64,000 nt of DNA from Stutzerimonas azotifigens DSM 17556 (GTDB lineage Bacteria > Pseudomonadota > Gammaproteobacteria > Pseudomonadales > Pseudomonadaceae). The notes under the pieces were generated by a model that was not told the DNA's origin, did not search any database, and saw only the letters and a list, made by a program, of their open reading frames with translations. Made by a program: the position numbers and the translations under genes. How positions within the stretch are numbered: the stretch's first letter is position 1; every line of letters starts with the position of its first letter. Shown one piece after another: positions 43,839-52,181 of this stretch. The DNA lies in NCBI RefSeq assembly GCF_000425625.1, contig NZ_AUDU01000017.1:62001-126000 (forward strand). The letters run 5' to 3'.

Positions 43839-45758
43839 ATGGATCAGCTTTTATGGTTAGCGCAGCACCCTGATCTTGGCGCCGCCCTCAGCGAAGCCAA
43901 GCGCGAGTCCGATGCCATCGCTCGTCTGGGTATGGCCACAAGGCTCGCCGGCTACCGACGCGACTTTACCCACACCACTCGCCTGGACCGGCTTGCGAGC
44001 GAGGGACTTGGCGCTATTGCACGTGGTGACTGCACCGCCCCCGAATTGCAGCCCATGCGCATTGCACTGCTGTCTTCACACACAGTGGATCATCTGGTCC
44101 CGTCGATCCGCGTGGCCGGGTTGCAGCGCCGCCTGGCGTGCTCCGTGTATGTCGCGCCTTATGGCATGTACCGCCAGGCACTGTTGATGGAAGACGCGGA
44201 GCTTGCGCGTTTCGCCCCACAATTGATCGTCCTTGCGCTGGACGCCCGTGATGCCCCGCTGCAGCTGCCGCTGGAAGCCTCTCAGGCTGAGGTGGACGCC
44301 GCAATCTCCGAACGTATCGACGAGCTGCGCCTGCTCTGGCGTCGAGCGCGTGAGCGATACGCCGCTCAGGTCGTGCAGCAGACGATAGTACCGGCTGATC
44401 CGCCGCTGTTCGGCTCCTTCGAAGCCCTGGTGCCGGCGGCGCCGTTCGCCCTGATCGAGCGTTTGAACGCTGCTATCCGCGAGGCCGCACGCGATGATGG
44501 CGTGCTGTTGTTGGACCTGGCCTGGGAAGCCGCACGCGGAAGCTACGGTGACGGCCTCGCCGAACCCGTACGCTGGCATCAGGCCAAACAGCTGGTCAGC
44601 CCGAACCTCGCTCCGCTGTATGGCGAACAATTGGCACGCATCGCTGCGGCCAGCGTTGGCATGTCGCGCAAATGCCTGGTGCTGGATCTCGACAATACAC
44701 TGTGGGGTGGCGTCGTCGGGGACGACGGCGTTGATGGCATCAAGCTGGGCCAAGGCTCACCCTGCGGTGAGGCCTTTCTCGCCTTCCAGCGTTACGCCGC
44801 ACTGCTGGCGCGGCGCGGCATCATTCTCGCGGTGTGCAGCAAGAACGACCTGAGCGTGGCCGAAGCAGCATTCAAACACCCGGAGATGGCGCTCAAGCGC
44901 AGCGACATCGCCGCGTTCGTTGCCAATTGGGAAGACAAGGCCGGCAATCTGCGGCGCATCGCCTCGATGCTCGATATCGGTCTGGACAGCCTCGTCTTCG
45001 TCGATGACAACCCGGCCGAACGCGACATTGTGCGCCGCGAATTGCCAGAAGTGGCGGTGCCCGAACTGCCTGACGACGTCGCCGACTACCCGGCCCGAGT
45101 CGCAGCCGCCGGCTACTTCGAAGCCGTCTCGTTCACCCCCGACGATGCCACGCGCGGGCGCAACTACGCCCTGAATGCCGAACGCAAAGCAGCCATGAGC
45201 CACGCCACCGACATGGAGGGCTACCTGCGCGGCCTCGAAATGGTGTTAACGGCAACCCCAATTGGCTCCGCCGAACTCGCCCGCAGCACGCAGCTGATCA
45301 ACAAAACTAATCAGTTCAACCTCACCACGCGTCGCTACAGCGAAGCAGAGGTCGAGCGCATTGCCAGTGATCCTCGATCCGTGACGCTGGCGATTCGTCT
45401 GACCGACAAGTTTGGCGACAACGGTTTGATCAGCGTCCTGATGGCAAGGCCCGATGAGGCATTTCCTGAAGACGAACTACTGATCGACAGCTGGCTGATG
45501 AGCTGCCGAGTATTGGGCCGCCAGGTCGAGGAAGCCGTGCTCGACGTGCTGGCCAGCACCGCGATCCAGGCCGGCTATAAGGCTCTGATCGGCGAATACC
45601 GGCCGACGGAACGCAACGGCATGGTCGCTGAGCATTTCGCACGATTGGGTTTCACCCAGCGCCCCGCTCCGGCCGACGCGTCCAGCGAGACGACATTCTG
45701 GCGTCTGGACCTTACACACGACACCCCTTCCCGCCACTTCATCGAGGTAAAGGCATGA
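43839..45758 (+). CDS. FkbH-like HAD-family protein (acyl-ACP loading)
   Basis: A 639-residue three-part protein. The N-terminal third has an SGNH-like look (LLSSHTVDHLVPSIRVAG). The centre is a HAD-IIIC domain (KCLVLDLDNTLWGGVVGDDG, near residue 285; SKNDLSVAEAAFKHP; VFVDDNPAERDIV). The C-terminus is a GNAT-like domain (INKTNQFNLTTRRYSEAEVE). FkbH-type enzymes dephosphorylate 1,3-bisphosphoglycerate and load the glyceryl unit on an ACP, and an ACP gene overlaps its end (ATGA). Glyceryl as the group is inference from the family. Confidence 0.9.
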   Translation: MDQLLWLAQHPDLGAALSEAKRESDAIARLGMATRLAGYRRDFTHTTRLDRLASEGLGAIARGDCTAPELQPMRIALLSSHTVDHLVPSIRVAGLQRRLACSVYVAPYGMYRQALLMEDAELARFAPQLIVLALDARDAPLQLPLEASQAEVDAAISERIDELRLLWRRARERYAAQVVQQTIVPADPPLFGSFEALVPAAPFALIERLNAAIREAARDDGVLLLDLAWEAARGSYGDGLAEPVRWHQAKQLVSPNLAPLYGEQLARIAAASVGMSRKCLVLDLDNTLWGGVVGDDGVDGIKLGQGSPCGEAFLAFQRYAALLARRGIILAVCSKNDLSVAEAAFKHPEMALKRSDIAAFVANWEDKAGNLRRIASMLDIGLDSLVFVDDNPAERDIVRRELPEVAVPELPDDVADYPARVAAAGYFEAVSFTPDDATRGRNYALNAERKAAMSHATDMEGYLRGLEMVLTATPIGSAELARSTQLINKTNQFNLTTRRYSEAEVERIASDPRSVTLAIRLTDKFGDNGLISVLMARPDEAFPEDELLIDSWLMSCRVLGRQVEEAVLDVLASTAIQAGYKALIGEYRPTERNGMVAEHFARLGFTQRPAPADASSETTFWRLDLTHDTPSRHFIEVKA

Positions 45759-46003
45759 CCGAAGCAGATGTACTCAAGGAACTTACAGCGGTTTTCCACG
45801 ATGTGTTCGACGATGACAGCATCGTGCTCTCGCCAGAGATGACCGCTAACGACATCGACGGCTGGGACAGCCAGACACACGTCATGCTCACGGTCGCAGC
45901 AGAACAGCGTTTCGGCATCAAGTTCAGGACAGCGGAGCTGGAATCGCTGCGCAACGTCGGGCATTTCGCTGAAGTCATCAGCAAAAAGCTTGAGGCGCGG
46001 TAA
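45755..46003 (+). CDS. Acyl carrier protein
   Basis: An 82-residue, acidic, helical protein with the phosphopantetheine attachment region DIDGWDSQTHVMLTVAAEQRF, in which Ser near residue 39 carries the arm, although the usual DSL motif reads DSQ. Its ATG overlaps the FkbH-like stop by four bases. It is the likely carrier of the group loaded by that protein and used by the MBOAT. A dedicated phosphopantetheinyl transferase is not in the window. Confidence 0.88.
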   Translation: MTEADVLKELTAVFHDVFDDDSIVLSPEMTANDIDGWDSQTHVMLTVAAEQRFGIKFRTAELESLRNVGHFAEVISKKLEAR

Positions 46004-46037
46004 TGACAGCTAAGGAGATTTACCCAAGGAGGGGACA

Positions 46038-47054
46038 ATGATCAACCAACCCGCAACACCCCGCCGCGTCGGGCTAGGCTATTTACTGCCGTTGCTCGGT
46101 GGCCTGACATGCGCGCTGGGTGCTTTTGGCTTGTCGCTTTTCGGGCTCGAGCGGACGGGTAACCTTCCGCCCCCTGCGTTCTCGAACAGTTTGTGCGTAG
46201 ACGAGAAACTCCAGCAGCTCCGTGAACACCCAGTGAAGTCACCCGACACGCTAATCATTGGCTCATCCGTTGCCTGGAGGCACGTTGACGGTGACCAGCT
46301 GGTAAAACGCTCTCCGACCATCAAGCCTTTGAATGGCGCATTCTGCGGGCTTTCGGCTAATCAGTCGGTTTACGTAGGTAATTGGCTACTTGATCGGGAG
46401 CCCACCATTCGCAGAGTGGTGATGGTAATTGATCCGCAGGATTTCGCTGGATGCTGGAAGGCTCCTGATGCGGTTTTCAACCGAAACGATGCAGACGCCT
46501 TCGTATATGAAAAAGCGCCGCGGTTGCCCTATTACATCCGCTATTTCTCACCGGTTTCGTTGATGCGAAATGCTTTGACCGTCAAAGATCAGCGAAGCGG
46601 AAAAAATGAATGGGACCCGCTCGTTTTCGATAGCTATGGCGGCGGCCCGTTAGATACCACGAACAGCCGCAGGCTGCTTTATGGAAAGCCCGACGCCCTT
46701 GATCACAGTTGCTTCGCGGCGCTCAGTGATATGGCCGATCGGTTGAAGCGAGAAGCACGAAAGTTCACTGTAGTCTCAACCCCGCTGCATCCGGACTGGA
46801 AATCGAAATACGATCCCGATGGTACATTTCTCGCGGACTTTGATTTCAGGGTAAAGAAAAGCCTCGAATTGGCTAATGCGAAATACTGGAATGCCGATAG
46901 AGAGCTTGATACTCCTGCCGGCGACTTTGTGGATGCCATCCACCTAAGATGGTCAGCGGCTAAGCGCTTCTCGGCTGTTCTTGCAGAACGCCTGTACATG
47001 TCCAGCCCTTCGATTGAAACCAACCTAATGGTTGGTGCAGGATTAACCCCTTAG
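46038..47054 (+). CDS. Membrane-anchored SGNH-like/AlgX-like protein of the acylation cluster
   Basis: A 338-residue protein with one N-terminal membrane segment (LGYLLPLLGGLTCALGAFGLSLF) and a periplasmic domain. LIIGSSVAWRHVDGDQLV near residue 72 sits where SGNH enzymes have the nucleophile Ser, and DAIHLRWSAAKRFS near residue 300 matches the catalytic Asp-x-x-His block. MBOAT systems usually need such a periplasmic partner to pass the acyl group to the polymer. Overall similarity to named families is weak. The DNA looks more AT-rich than its neighbours. A GGAGG-like stretch (AAGGAGGGGAC) precedes the ATG. Confidence 0.75.
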   Translation: MINQPATPRRVGLGYLLPLLGGLTCALGAFGLSLFGLERTGNLPPPAFSNSLCVDEKLQQLREHPVKSPDTLIIGSSVAWRHVDGDQLVKRSPTIKPLNGAFCGLSANQSVYVGNWLLDREPTIRRVVMVIDPQDFAGCWKAPDAVFNRNDADAFVYEKAPRLPYYIRYFSPVSLMRNALTVKDQRSGKNEWDPLVFDSYGGGPLDTTNSRRLLYGKPDALDHSCFAALSDMADRLKREARKFTVVSTPLHPDWKSKYDPDGTFLADFDFRVKKSLELANAKYWNADRELDTPAGDFVDAIHLRWSAAKRFSAVLAERLYMSSPSIETNLMVGAGLTP

Positions 47055-47077
47055 TCAGTTAGCAGTGAAAGCCTCCG

Positions 47078-48028
47078 ATGCTCCAAGACTCCATTTCCAA
47101 CCAATTTGCCACAACTTTTCTGGTGTGTGGAGGATCGGGCCAAATAGGGCAAAGCATCGTTCAGCAAGCGCCCGGTCGAGGTATAAACGCCGTCGCGCCA
47201 TCTAGCCGAGCCCTCGACATCACAAATGCTGCGTCAATCGATGCTGCGCTGCGGCGCTACCAACCAGCATTAATCATTAACTCAGCAGCTTATACGGATG
47301 TCGATGGCGCGGAGCACGATGCTACACGCGCATACGCCATCAATAGAGATGGCGTCCACCGGCTCGCAGAGGCCGCGGATCGAGCGGGTATCCCGATCTT
47401 CCATATTTCAACTGATTATGTATTCAGCGGAAACGGGAACAGAGCCTATGCAGAAACGGAACCGACTGAGCCGTGCTCTGTTTACGGCGCTAGCAAACTT
47501 GCAGGGGAGCACATCCTAACGGAGCTGACCGCACGCCATTTGGTGATTCGTACTAGCTGGGTCTACAGCACCCACGGCAAGAACTTTGTAAAAACGATGC
47601 TCCGGCTGGGCCGAGAGCGCTCCGAACTCTCGATCGTAGATGACCAGATTGGTTGTCCGACATATGCAGTCAGCATCGCGCGAACGCTTCTTGAGCTTGG
47701 TAGCCGCTACGTTCAAGAGGGCGAACTGCCATGGGGGATCTACCATTACAGTGGCGGGCCAGCTTGCTCGTGGTATGAGTTTGCATCTGAGATCTTTAAA
47801 CAAGCCATAGCATTTGGGCTTCTTGAAAGCGCGCCCAAATTGAATCCTATTCTGACCAGCAATTACCCTACCCCAGCATGCCGACCCGCTTGGTCCGTTT
47901 TAGACTGCCAGAAATTCGAATCTACCTTTGGCATCCCTACTAATGACTGGCGAAGTGAGCTGCACGATTTTTTTGCGGCGTTAACTGCTTGTGAAAATGT
48001 GCCCCATCTTCCGGCGGGCATGAGCTAA
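47078..48028 (+). CDS. dTDP-4-dehydrorhamnose reductase-like (RmlD) protein
   Basis: A 316-residue extended short-chain dehydrogenase. The NAD(P)-binding loop is LVCGGSGQIGQSIVQQ, INSAAYTDVDGAEHD is a strong RmlD motif, and the active site includes STDYVFSG and YGASK. RmlD completes dTDP-L-rhamnose synthesis, but rmlA, B and C are not in the window, so it may act on a pool made elsewhere or on another sugar nucleotide. The gene looks AT-richer than the flanks, as does the SGNH-like gene before it, suggesting separate acquisition. Confidence 0.85.
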   Translation: MLQDSISNQFATTFLVCGGSGQIGQSIVQQAPGRGINAVAPSSRALDITNAASIDAALRRYQPALIINSAAYTDVDGAEHDATRAYAINRDGVHRLAEAADRAGIPIFHISTDYVFSGNGNRAYAETEPTEPCSVYGASKLAGEHILTELTARHLVIRTSWVYSTHGKNFVKTMLRLGRERSELSIVDDQIGCPTYAVSIARTLLELGSRYVQEGELPWGIYHYSGGPACSWYEFASEIFKQAIAFGLLESAPKLNPILTSNYPTPACRPAWSVLDCQKFESTFGIPTNDWRSELHDFFAALTACENVPHLPAGMS

Positions 48029-48204
48029 CGCGCAGAACTGTTTGCCTTCGAATATTAGTTTCGAACGTTTGCACCTCTCGGCGAAGCATCCAGTCACATT
48101 TTTTTTGACGCCAAAAGCAACATAGAGGCATCTCTAGGGTCTTGTGTCAGGCGCAACGGTGGGCTATCGAAAGGTCCACGCCCTAAACAATCGGAGACTT
48201 GACC

Positions 48205-49269
48205 TTGCCAGTCAGCATTAAACGCGTCGTTCAGCTATTGCCCGAGCCAGTCAAAGATGCGCTCAAGGCTGTGCGGGACAATACCCGCTTAGGGATGGTC
48301 CGGTTGTTCTCCAGCAACGGATTTCTGTCCTCGGTCTACTACTGCCTGATCAGCCGCGAGTTCGACCGCGAGCACCGTGCGGTGCTGCTGGGTCGCCTGC
48401 AGTTCGCCCGGCTGATGCAGGGCAAGGGCGAAAACAATGCGTTCCTGCGCCGCAATGTTCACCGGCTGGAGAAAGGCCTGATCATGCGTCCCCGGCGCAG
48501 CACCTTTGCCGAGGATTACATCGGCCCGACCGTACGCTGCTTTGCCGATGCCACCCGGGGCGGCGTCATGACCGGTCAGCAACGTTGGGCCAACGATGTG
48601 CTCACCGATTACTTCTCGGCCGTTCAAAGCACCCCACGGATCGACTCGGCGCGACGTGAGTTTTCCGGCACTCAACGCGATGATGACCTCAGCCGCTGCG
48701 TGCCTTACCCGCACAGCGATCTGCCGGAATGCCCGGTCAGCTACGACGAACTCATGGTGCTTTTCCGTCGCCGCCGCTCGGTGCGCTGGTATCAGGACAA
48801 GCCCGTCAGCAATGAGCTGATCGAGCAAGCCGTGCGCGCCGCGACGCTGGCACCGTCGGCCTGTAATCGCCAGCCCTTCCGCTTCTATGTCAGCAACGAC
48901 GCGGCCAAAGCAGCCGACATCGCCCAGTGCGCCGGCGGCACCGGTGGCTTCCACGACAACCTGCCCTGCGTGATCGCAGTGGTCGGTGACCTCGGCTCGT
49001 ACCCTGAAGCGCGCGACCGCCATGTCATCTATATCGACGGCTCCCTGGCCGCCATGCAGCTGATGCTGGCCTTCGAAAGCCTCGGGCTGTCCACTTGCCC
49101 GATCAACTGGCCGGACATCGAAGAGGCCGAACGACAACTGGCAAAGAAATTGGGCCTGGCCTATCACGAGCGCACGGTGATGCTGCTGGCGGTGGGCTAT
49201 GCCGATCCAACGGGAGGGATTCCCTATTCGGACAAGAAGACCGAGCAAGACTTGATCGTTTTTAAATGA
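48205..49269 (+). CDS. Nitroreductase-family protein with long N-terminal extension
   Basis: About 354 residues. The first 180 or so are a helical, basic region without a fold that I recognise (REFDREHRAVLLGRLQFARLM, then NNAFLRRNVHRLEKGLIMRPRR). The rest is an FMN-binding nitroreductase domain: LFRRRRSVRWYQDKPVSNELIEQAVRAATLAPSACNRQPFRFYV, then YIDGSLAAMQLMLAFESLGLSTCPINW. I chose the TTG at 48205 because GGAG lies 8 bases before it; the TTG at 48199 is too close. It pairs with the pyruvyl transferase gene 8 bases later, a combination seen in exopolysaccharide clusters. Confidence 0.83.
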   Translation: MPVSIKRVVQLLPEPVKDALKAVRDNTRLGMVRLFSSNGFLSSVYYCLISREFDREHRAVLLGRLQFARLMQGKGENNAFLRRNVHRLEKGLIMRPRRSTFAEDYIGPTVRCFADATRGGVMTGQQRWANDVLTDYFSAVQSTPRIDSARREFSGTQRDDDLSRCVPYPHSDLPECPVSYDELMVLFRRRRSVRWYQDKPVSNELIEQAVRAATLAPSACNRQPFRFYVSNDAAKAADIAQCAGGTGGFHDNLPCVIAVVGDLGSYPEARDRHVIYIDGSLAAMQLMLAFESLGLSTCPINWPDIEEAERQLAKKLGLAYHERTVMLLAVGYADPTGGIPYSDKKTEQDLIVFK

Positions 49270-49277
49270 GGTAAGCG

Positions 49278-50462
49278 ATGATTATCGAGATCAGAAAGGC
49301 AGGATTCGTCAATAAAGGCGCCGAGCTGATGTTGCATGCAGCACTGCAGAAGCTGAAAACCCGGTATCCAGACGCTACCTTCGTCATGGCTCCAACCACC
49401 GAGAAATCGGATCACCCGTTCCGCAAGCTGGTGCAGCTGGGCTTCTACCCCAAGGCATCCCTGTGGCGCTACGGGATTCAGTGGGGCAACCTGGCCAACT
49501 TCGCGCCACGTCCACTGCGTGAGATGTACGGGGTGGTATTGGATAAGGAAGTCGACGTGGTAATCGACGCTGCCGGCTTTGCCTACAGCGATCAGTGGGG
49601 CGACGATCCGAGCATCGAACTCGCGCAGTCAGTCAAAACCTGGAAGAAGAATGGCACCCGGGTGATCCTCTTGCCGCAGGCCCTTGGCCCGTTCACCACC
49701 GAGAAGATCCAGGCCGCGATGAAGACCGTGGCCGAAAATGTCGATCTGATATTCCCCCGTGAACGGGTGTCCTACGAACTGCTGACAGACCTGACCGGCG
49801 AGCGGGCCAACATCAGACAGGCGCCAGACTTCACCAACCTGATCAGCGGCGTAATCCCGGCCGATTTCGATGCCGAACAGAACCGCTTCTGCATCGTCCC
49901 GAACTGCCGGATGCTGGACAAGACTGACCAGCAGACACGCGATGCCTACCTGCCGTTCTTGATCACCTGTACGCGCTACCTGCTAGAAAAAGGCGCCAAG
50001 CCCTTCGTGCTGGTGCATGAGGGCAAAGGTGATCTGGCGCTCGCCGAGAAGCTGTCGTCTGCAGTTGGCGGCATCCCGATCGTCCGGGAAAGCGGCCCGC
50101 TGGAAATCAAGGGCATCCTCGGCGCCTGCAGTGGAACGCTGGGTAGCCGCTTCCACGGTTTGGTCAGCGCGCTCTCTCAAGGTGTGCCGGCGCTGGCCAC
50201 CGGATGGAGCCACAAATATCAGATGCTGTTCGAGGACTACGGCTTCCCTGAAGGGCTGGTGCAGGTCACCAGTGATGAGGCCGAGATCAAGCGCAAGCTG
50301 GATCTGGTGACGGACGAGAGCGCGCGCATCGCGGCACTCATCCAGACCCGTACCGCCGAGCTCAAGCAGCAGTCCGAGCAAATGTGGCAGCAAGTGTTCG
50401 CGACCATAGACCAGTGCAACGCCGCCAATCGTTCAGTGCAGCCTGATCAAGTCACAGCTTGA
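49278..50462 (+). CDS. Polysaccharide pyruvyl transferase family protein
   Basis: A 394-residue protein of the CsaB/WcaK type. Family marks: EIRKAGFVNKGAELMLHAALQKL near the start, DAAGFAYSDQWGDD, LLPQALGPFTTEKIQ, and the C-terminal SGTLGSRFHGLVSALSQGVPALATGWSHKY containing the conserved SRxHG. Such enzymes add ketal pyruvate to cell-surface polysaccharide sugars. The start has GAGG upstream (AATGAGGTAAGCG) and follows the nitroreductase-like gene by 8 bases, so they are cotranscribed. Confidence 0.9.
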   Translation: MIIEIRKAGFVNKGAELMLHAALQKLKTRYPDATFVMAPTTEKSDHPFRKLVQLGFYPKASLWRYGIQWGNLANFAPRPLREMYGVVLDKEVDVVIDAAGFAYSDQWGDDPSIELAQSVKTWKKNGTRVILLPQALGPFTTEKIQAAMKTVAENVDLIFPRERVSYELLTDLTGERANIRQAPDFTNLISGVIPADFDAEQNRFCIVPNCRMLDKTDQQTRDAYLPFLITCTRYLLEKGAKPFVLVHEGKGDLALAEKLSSAVGGIPIVRESGPLEIKGILGACSGTLGSRFHGLVSALSQGVPALATGWSHKYQMLFEDYGFPEGLVQVTSDEAEIKRKLDLVTDESARIAALIQTRTAELKQQSEQMWQQVFATIDQCNAANRSVQPDQVTA

Positions 50463-50575
50463 GTCAAGAAGCCATCGACCGACTGGGCATAGGCAGGCGG
50501 TCACTAGGCTACATAATTACTGCAATGCGCGAATGCTAGACGTTCCGCTTGGGTCGATTGCAGTTCTTAGCTAAT

Positions 50576-50599
50576 GGCTGCTTTTGGCCGATTTCTGCC
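50576..50599 (+). repeat. Copy of the dispersed GCTTTTGGCCGAT repeat
   Basis: GGCTG followed by CTTTTGGCCGATTTCTGCC, close to the copies at 8129 (minus strand), 37674 and 61775. Confidence 0.65.
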
Positions 50600-51034
50600 T
50601 TTAGATATAGTCTGTAGATTCAGCCTACCAAACGACAGCTGCGGGTCGGCTGTTACCGATCCCTACTGGTGGGAAGACCTCTCCTCAAAATCGATTCACG
50701 TAACGCTCTCTAATCGATTCCCGAGACGCTGAACGCCAGACGACTTCAGCTACGCCTGCTTGGCCAAGTTTATCTATGCAACGATACCAGCCCCATCACC
50801 AGCTATTGCGGCGACTGACCAATGCGGTCGCGCGCGATTACCGATTCCCCCTGGCCGAGAGATTCGCGTAGCGCCAGGCTCACCCCATGTTCCGCTGACG
50901 TTGTCAGCGACATGCCAGGCAGCTTCGGTCTTCAAGGCTGCTCATGGTTTCCCCGTGTGACCGACCCCGTTCGCACCGCATCCCTCGCGCGAACGCCTAC
51001 TGGCTTGCCGGTAGCGGATGCATATGTTCCTCAA

Positions 51035-51068
51035 CCCACCGCGGGGTTACGCACCTCCCCGCATTGGG
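51035..51068 (+). promoter_or_regulatory. Stable hairpin in the DUF3577 gene leader
   Basis: GCGGGG (51041-51046) pairs with CCCCGC (51057-51062), extended by CCCA/TGGG outside a short internal loop. It lies 47 bases before the ATG. Confidence 0.55.
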
Positions 51069-51114
51069 CCGGTGTGTCTTCGCTTTCTTGTTCCCAAGTC
51101 AATGGAGATCCGCC

Positions 51115-51999
51115 ATGACCAGCACTACTTCCAATCCAAAGTCGTACTTCGACATCCACACCTCGGGCATCGGCTACATCCAGCGTGTCCGCGAAGTACA
51201 GGTGAAGGGTGGCCGCAAGGCTATGCCATTTCTCGCGTGCACTGTAGCGGCGCTCTTCGGGCCTGCAAATAACCCGGTCCGACGCTACTTCGACGTGCGG
51301 GTTTCAGGTGCCGAAGCCAAGAAACTCCTCCAACCCTACATCGGTACCGATGATCCCCAGCAACGGCCACTGGTCCGCTTTCGTCTCGGTGATCTGTGGA
51401 TCGATCCGTTCCGTCGGCTCTCGGGCGATCCAGCTGCCAGCATGAAGGCCCGGCTACTCAAGGCCGAGGTACTGGAGCGCAGCGCCTTGGACGAAATCGA
51501 GCATCACGAGCTGCATACCCGCGGTATCGGCTACTTGAACAATCCCAGGATGATCCCGAACGGCGGTGATCCGTTCCTCTCGTGCTCAATTGCAGCCTTG
51601 GCCGGCCCGGTTGGCGATCCCGAGTATCGCTATATCGAGGCCACCGTAGCTGACGACGGCGCCCAACACCTGGTGCAGCGCTGCATTCAGGCCGTTGAAG
51701 CGAAGAAGAAGGTGCTGCTTGCCTTCACGCTCAACGACATGAAGGCGGATGCCTACGTCCGTACCAAAGGTGAGCATGCTGGTGAAGTGAGCGGAAGCCT
51801 GAAGTCGAAGCTGGTTCGCGTCAGCCTGATCAAAGTCGACGGCGAAAAGGTCTATCCGCTAGAGCCCGAAGCCCCCGCTCTCGAAGACGTTCACGCGTCC
51901 GACAAGACGGTTCTCGCCGAGGACGACAACGGTGGCCCACAACCCACTGCCCTCATTTTGGCCCCTGTCGAGGAGCCCGCGCGGGTGGCTTCGTTCTGA
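51115..51999 (+). CDS. DUF3577 (STY4534-type) ICE protein
   Basis: A 294-residue protein with two copies of the same fold: SYFDIHTSGIGYIQRVREV...FLACTVAALFGPANNPVRRYFDV in the first half and HELHTRGIGYLNNPR...FLSCSIAALAGPVGDPEYRYIE in the second. The tail from about residue 240 is acidic and disordered. Proteins of this family are carried by PFGI-1/ICEclc/PAGI-2-type elements near replication genes; the activity is not established. The double repeat resembles DNA-binding single-strand-type folds only loosely. GGAG precedes the ATG at 51115. Confidence 0.87.
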   Translation: MTSTTSNPKSYFDIHTSGIGYIQRVREVQVKGGRKAMPFLACTVAALFGPANNPVRRYFDVRVSGAEAKKLLQPYIGTDDPQQRPLVRFRLGDLWIDPFRRLSGDPAASMKARLLKAEVLERSALDEIEHHELHTRGIGYLNNPRMIPNGGDPFLSCSIAALAGPVGDPEYRYIEATVADDGAQHLVQRCIQAVEAKKKVLLAFTLNDMKADAYVRTKGEHAGEVSGSLKSKLVRVSLIKVDGEKVYPLEPEAPALEDVHASDKTVLAEDDNGGPQPTALILAPVEEPARVASF

Positions 52000-52040
52000 C
52001 CCACTGGGCCTAACCTAGGGCACGCGTCCCGCACCTTCCA

Positions 52041-52067
52041 TGCCCCGGCACCTCGGTGTCGGCGGCA
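52041..52067 (+). promoter_or_regulatory. Hairpin in the leader of the DUF932 gene
   Basis: CCGGCAC and GTGTCGG pair (one G-T) around CTCG, and TGCC/GGCA extend the stem past a one-base bulge. Similar GC hairpins stand before or after each gene of this ICE segment. Confidence 0.5.
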
Positions 52068-52181
52068 TGCGCAGCTTACCTCCCGTTATCGCCCATCTTG
52101 GGGCTTTCTTTATCCCATGCAATCAGACGTGCCGGCCTTCCAACCCGCATGTGATTGCCGCATTTCTCAAGGAGAACGGCC

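Larger units (their letters stand above)
50463..51114. other. Intergenic region marking the step into ICE backbone
   Basis: About 650 bases. It contains a copy of the dispersed repeat (50576-50599) and a second, weaker one just before it (GCTTGGGTCGATTGCAG near 50548), then the long leader of the DUF3577 gene with a GC-rich hairpin (51035-51068). No gene was recognised; an open frame reaching 50944 upstream of the DUF3577 ATG is not family-like. Confidence 0.6.
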
